The position numbers and the translations under genes were made by a program. From positions 1 to 46,215 of IMG/VR virus record IMGVR_UViG_3300022853_001307: a stretch of DNA of 46,215 bases; one strand, written 5' to 3'. The notes under the pieces were generated by a model. That model was not told the DNA's origin, ran no database searches, and saw only the letters and a list, made by a program, of their open reading frames with translations. This DNA is from a virus. Of this stretch, positions 45,653 through 46,215 are shown in pieces; within the stretch, counting starts at the first letter, position 1, and every line of letters begins with the position of its first letter.

Positions 45653-46086
45653 CGTTGTATGTCCTCGTTGATAATAAGAGAACCGTGTACTCGTACTCGA
45701 ATGTGTCCGTTGTAGTACTGATCGGACTCCAACACTCTGCGTGAGAACTGTTCTCGGGCTTCCACATAATTGCATTCTGCTTTGCTTCGGCAGTAATAAA
45801 GTATCTCTCTTCGGAATTGGTCTCTGCCCAATCGTTCAATGTCCTTTGAGAGTGCATCACTTGACCCATAGTAGTCTGCCCAGTCACTTGCGACAGCCCC
45901 GCGAATTTTTTTGCGTACTTTTTTTCCGTTTTTTTGCGTGTGCATTCGGTATCGCGTGGTTTTGAATCGGGCCAGCTTCTTGCCTATGTACATCCTGCCT
46001 GACTCTGTGTTGGTAATAAGATACACAATGCCTGCACAGTCCTCTGGCAACTCAGTGACCGGCTCGTTTTGGTAGATCCATTGCAT
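45649..46086 (-). CDS. GIY-YIG nuclease
   Basis: This 145-residue protein contains GIVYLITN (GIV-Y at 19-22) and RMYIGKK (MYIG at 32-35), the two halves of the GIY-YIG motif, an Arg/Lys-rich stretch, then SDWADYYGSSDAL and NYVEAREQ with E109 as likely metal-binding Glu. The start is uncertain: an in-frame ATG at 46110 also exists but has no ribosome site and would abut the plus-strand gene; ATG 46086 is preferred. GIY-YIG proteins in T4-like phages are often homing endonucleases (Seg type) or repair-type nucleases; which applies is not clear. Confidence 0.75.
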   Translation of the reverse strand: MQWIYQNEPVTELPEDCAGIVYLITNTESGRMYIGKKLARFKTTRYRMHTQKNGKKVRKKIRGAVASDWADYYGSSDALSKDIERLGRDQFRREILYYCRSKAECNYVEAREQFSRRVLESDQYYNGHIRVRVHGSLIINEDIQR

Positions 46087-46128
46087 GTTGGTATTTAAAC
46101 TCAAGATCATATGGAGGAATTTCTTTTG

Positions 46129-46215
46129 ATGTTATATACACACGATGGGCAACCTTATCCATCCAACAGGCACAAACCACAATTTCAAACAGGCACATAT
46201 AGCATCTTCGCAGTG
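46129..46215 (+). CDS. Start of a plus-strand gene (3' end outside window)
   Basis: An open frame runs from ATG 46129 to the right edge (29 codons: MLYTHDGQPYPSNRHKPQFQ and on). GGAGG (46114-46118) lies about 10 bases upstream of this ATG. An in-frame ATG at 46111 overlaps that GGAGG and lacks its own ribosome site. The gene is divergent from the GIY-YIG gene. Too little is visible to name it; it could be spurious, but the ribosome site and open frame support it. Confidence 0.5.
   Translation, partial: MLYTHDGQPYPSNRHKPQFQTGTYSIFAV

Noticed and set aside
45404-45775. Longer 123-residue version of the 82-residue gene
   Set aside because: The first 41 residues are read in another frame through the nuclease gene; the ATG at 45652 overlaps the nuclease stop and gives a better start.
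46092-46099. TTTAAATA upstream of the GIY-YIG gene as a late promoter
   Set aside because: It differs from NATAAATA at one position and is only five bases from the preferred ATG; the support is too weak.

Overview
This window is part of the genome of a tailed double-stranded DNA bacteriophage of the T4-like contractile-tail (myovirus) type. The best evidence is a block of recognisable T4-type baseplate genes (gp53, a hub protein, gp5, gp25, gp6 and a giant wedge/fibre protein), next to homologues of the late sigma factor gp55 and the recombination nuclease gp47/gp46. The gp5 without lysozyme, the cupredoxin-like insert, the tail-fibre families and the NATAAATA late-promoter motif all resemble marine T4-like phages of the cyanophage/pelagiphage kind. 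The host cannot be read from the sequence. No tRNA, CRISPR array, integrase or insertion sequence was seen, and the window is almost fully coding; the longest gap is about 124 bases.

Layout, left to right. (1) 1-8190, minus strand: a tightly overlapping cassette of four radical SAM proteins with N-terminal twitch/SPASM-like cysteines (the last runs off the left edge), three GT-A-like glycosyltransferases and two small unknown proteins. (2) 8262-16105, minus strand: tail-fibre/adhesin region with three paralogous fibre proteins, a glycine-rich adhesin, a 58-residue protein and two further structural proteins. (3) 16116-28667, minus strand: one 4183-residue protein containing a blue-copper-like domain and a seven-repeat FG-GAP-type propeller. 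(4) 28670-37938, minus strand: baseplate genes gp6, gp25, gp5, a hub protein, gp53 and a tail structural protein. (5) 38063-43245, plus strand: gp55, gp47, gp46, then an AT-rich HNH homing endonuclease preceded by a duplicated late promoter, and a short SDR protein. (6) 43152-46215: a minus-strand 2OG-Fe(II) oxygenase, a plus-strand histone H1-like small protein with terminator, a minus-strand run of four genes headed by a GIY-YIG nuclease, and the start of a plus-strand gene cut by the right edge.

How the genes fit together: gp55 is expected to direct late transcription from NATAAATA promoters. Several such motifs lie immediately before structural genes here, plus two before the HNH gene. 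gp46/gp47 process DNA ends for recombination-dependent replication. The minus-strand block builds the baseplate and fibres. The glycosyltransferase and radical SAM cassette directly follows the fibre genes and points the same way, so it may modify the fibres, the host surface or a peptide; that link is inference. This cassette is the strongest candidate for an undescribed system in the window. Second are the unusual domains inside the giant baseplate/fibre protein.
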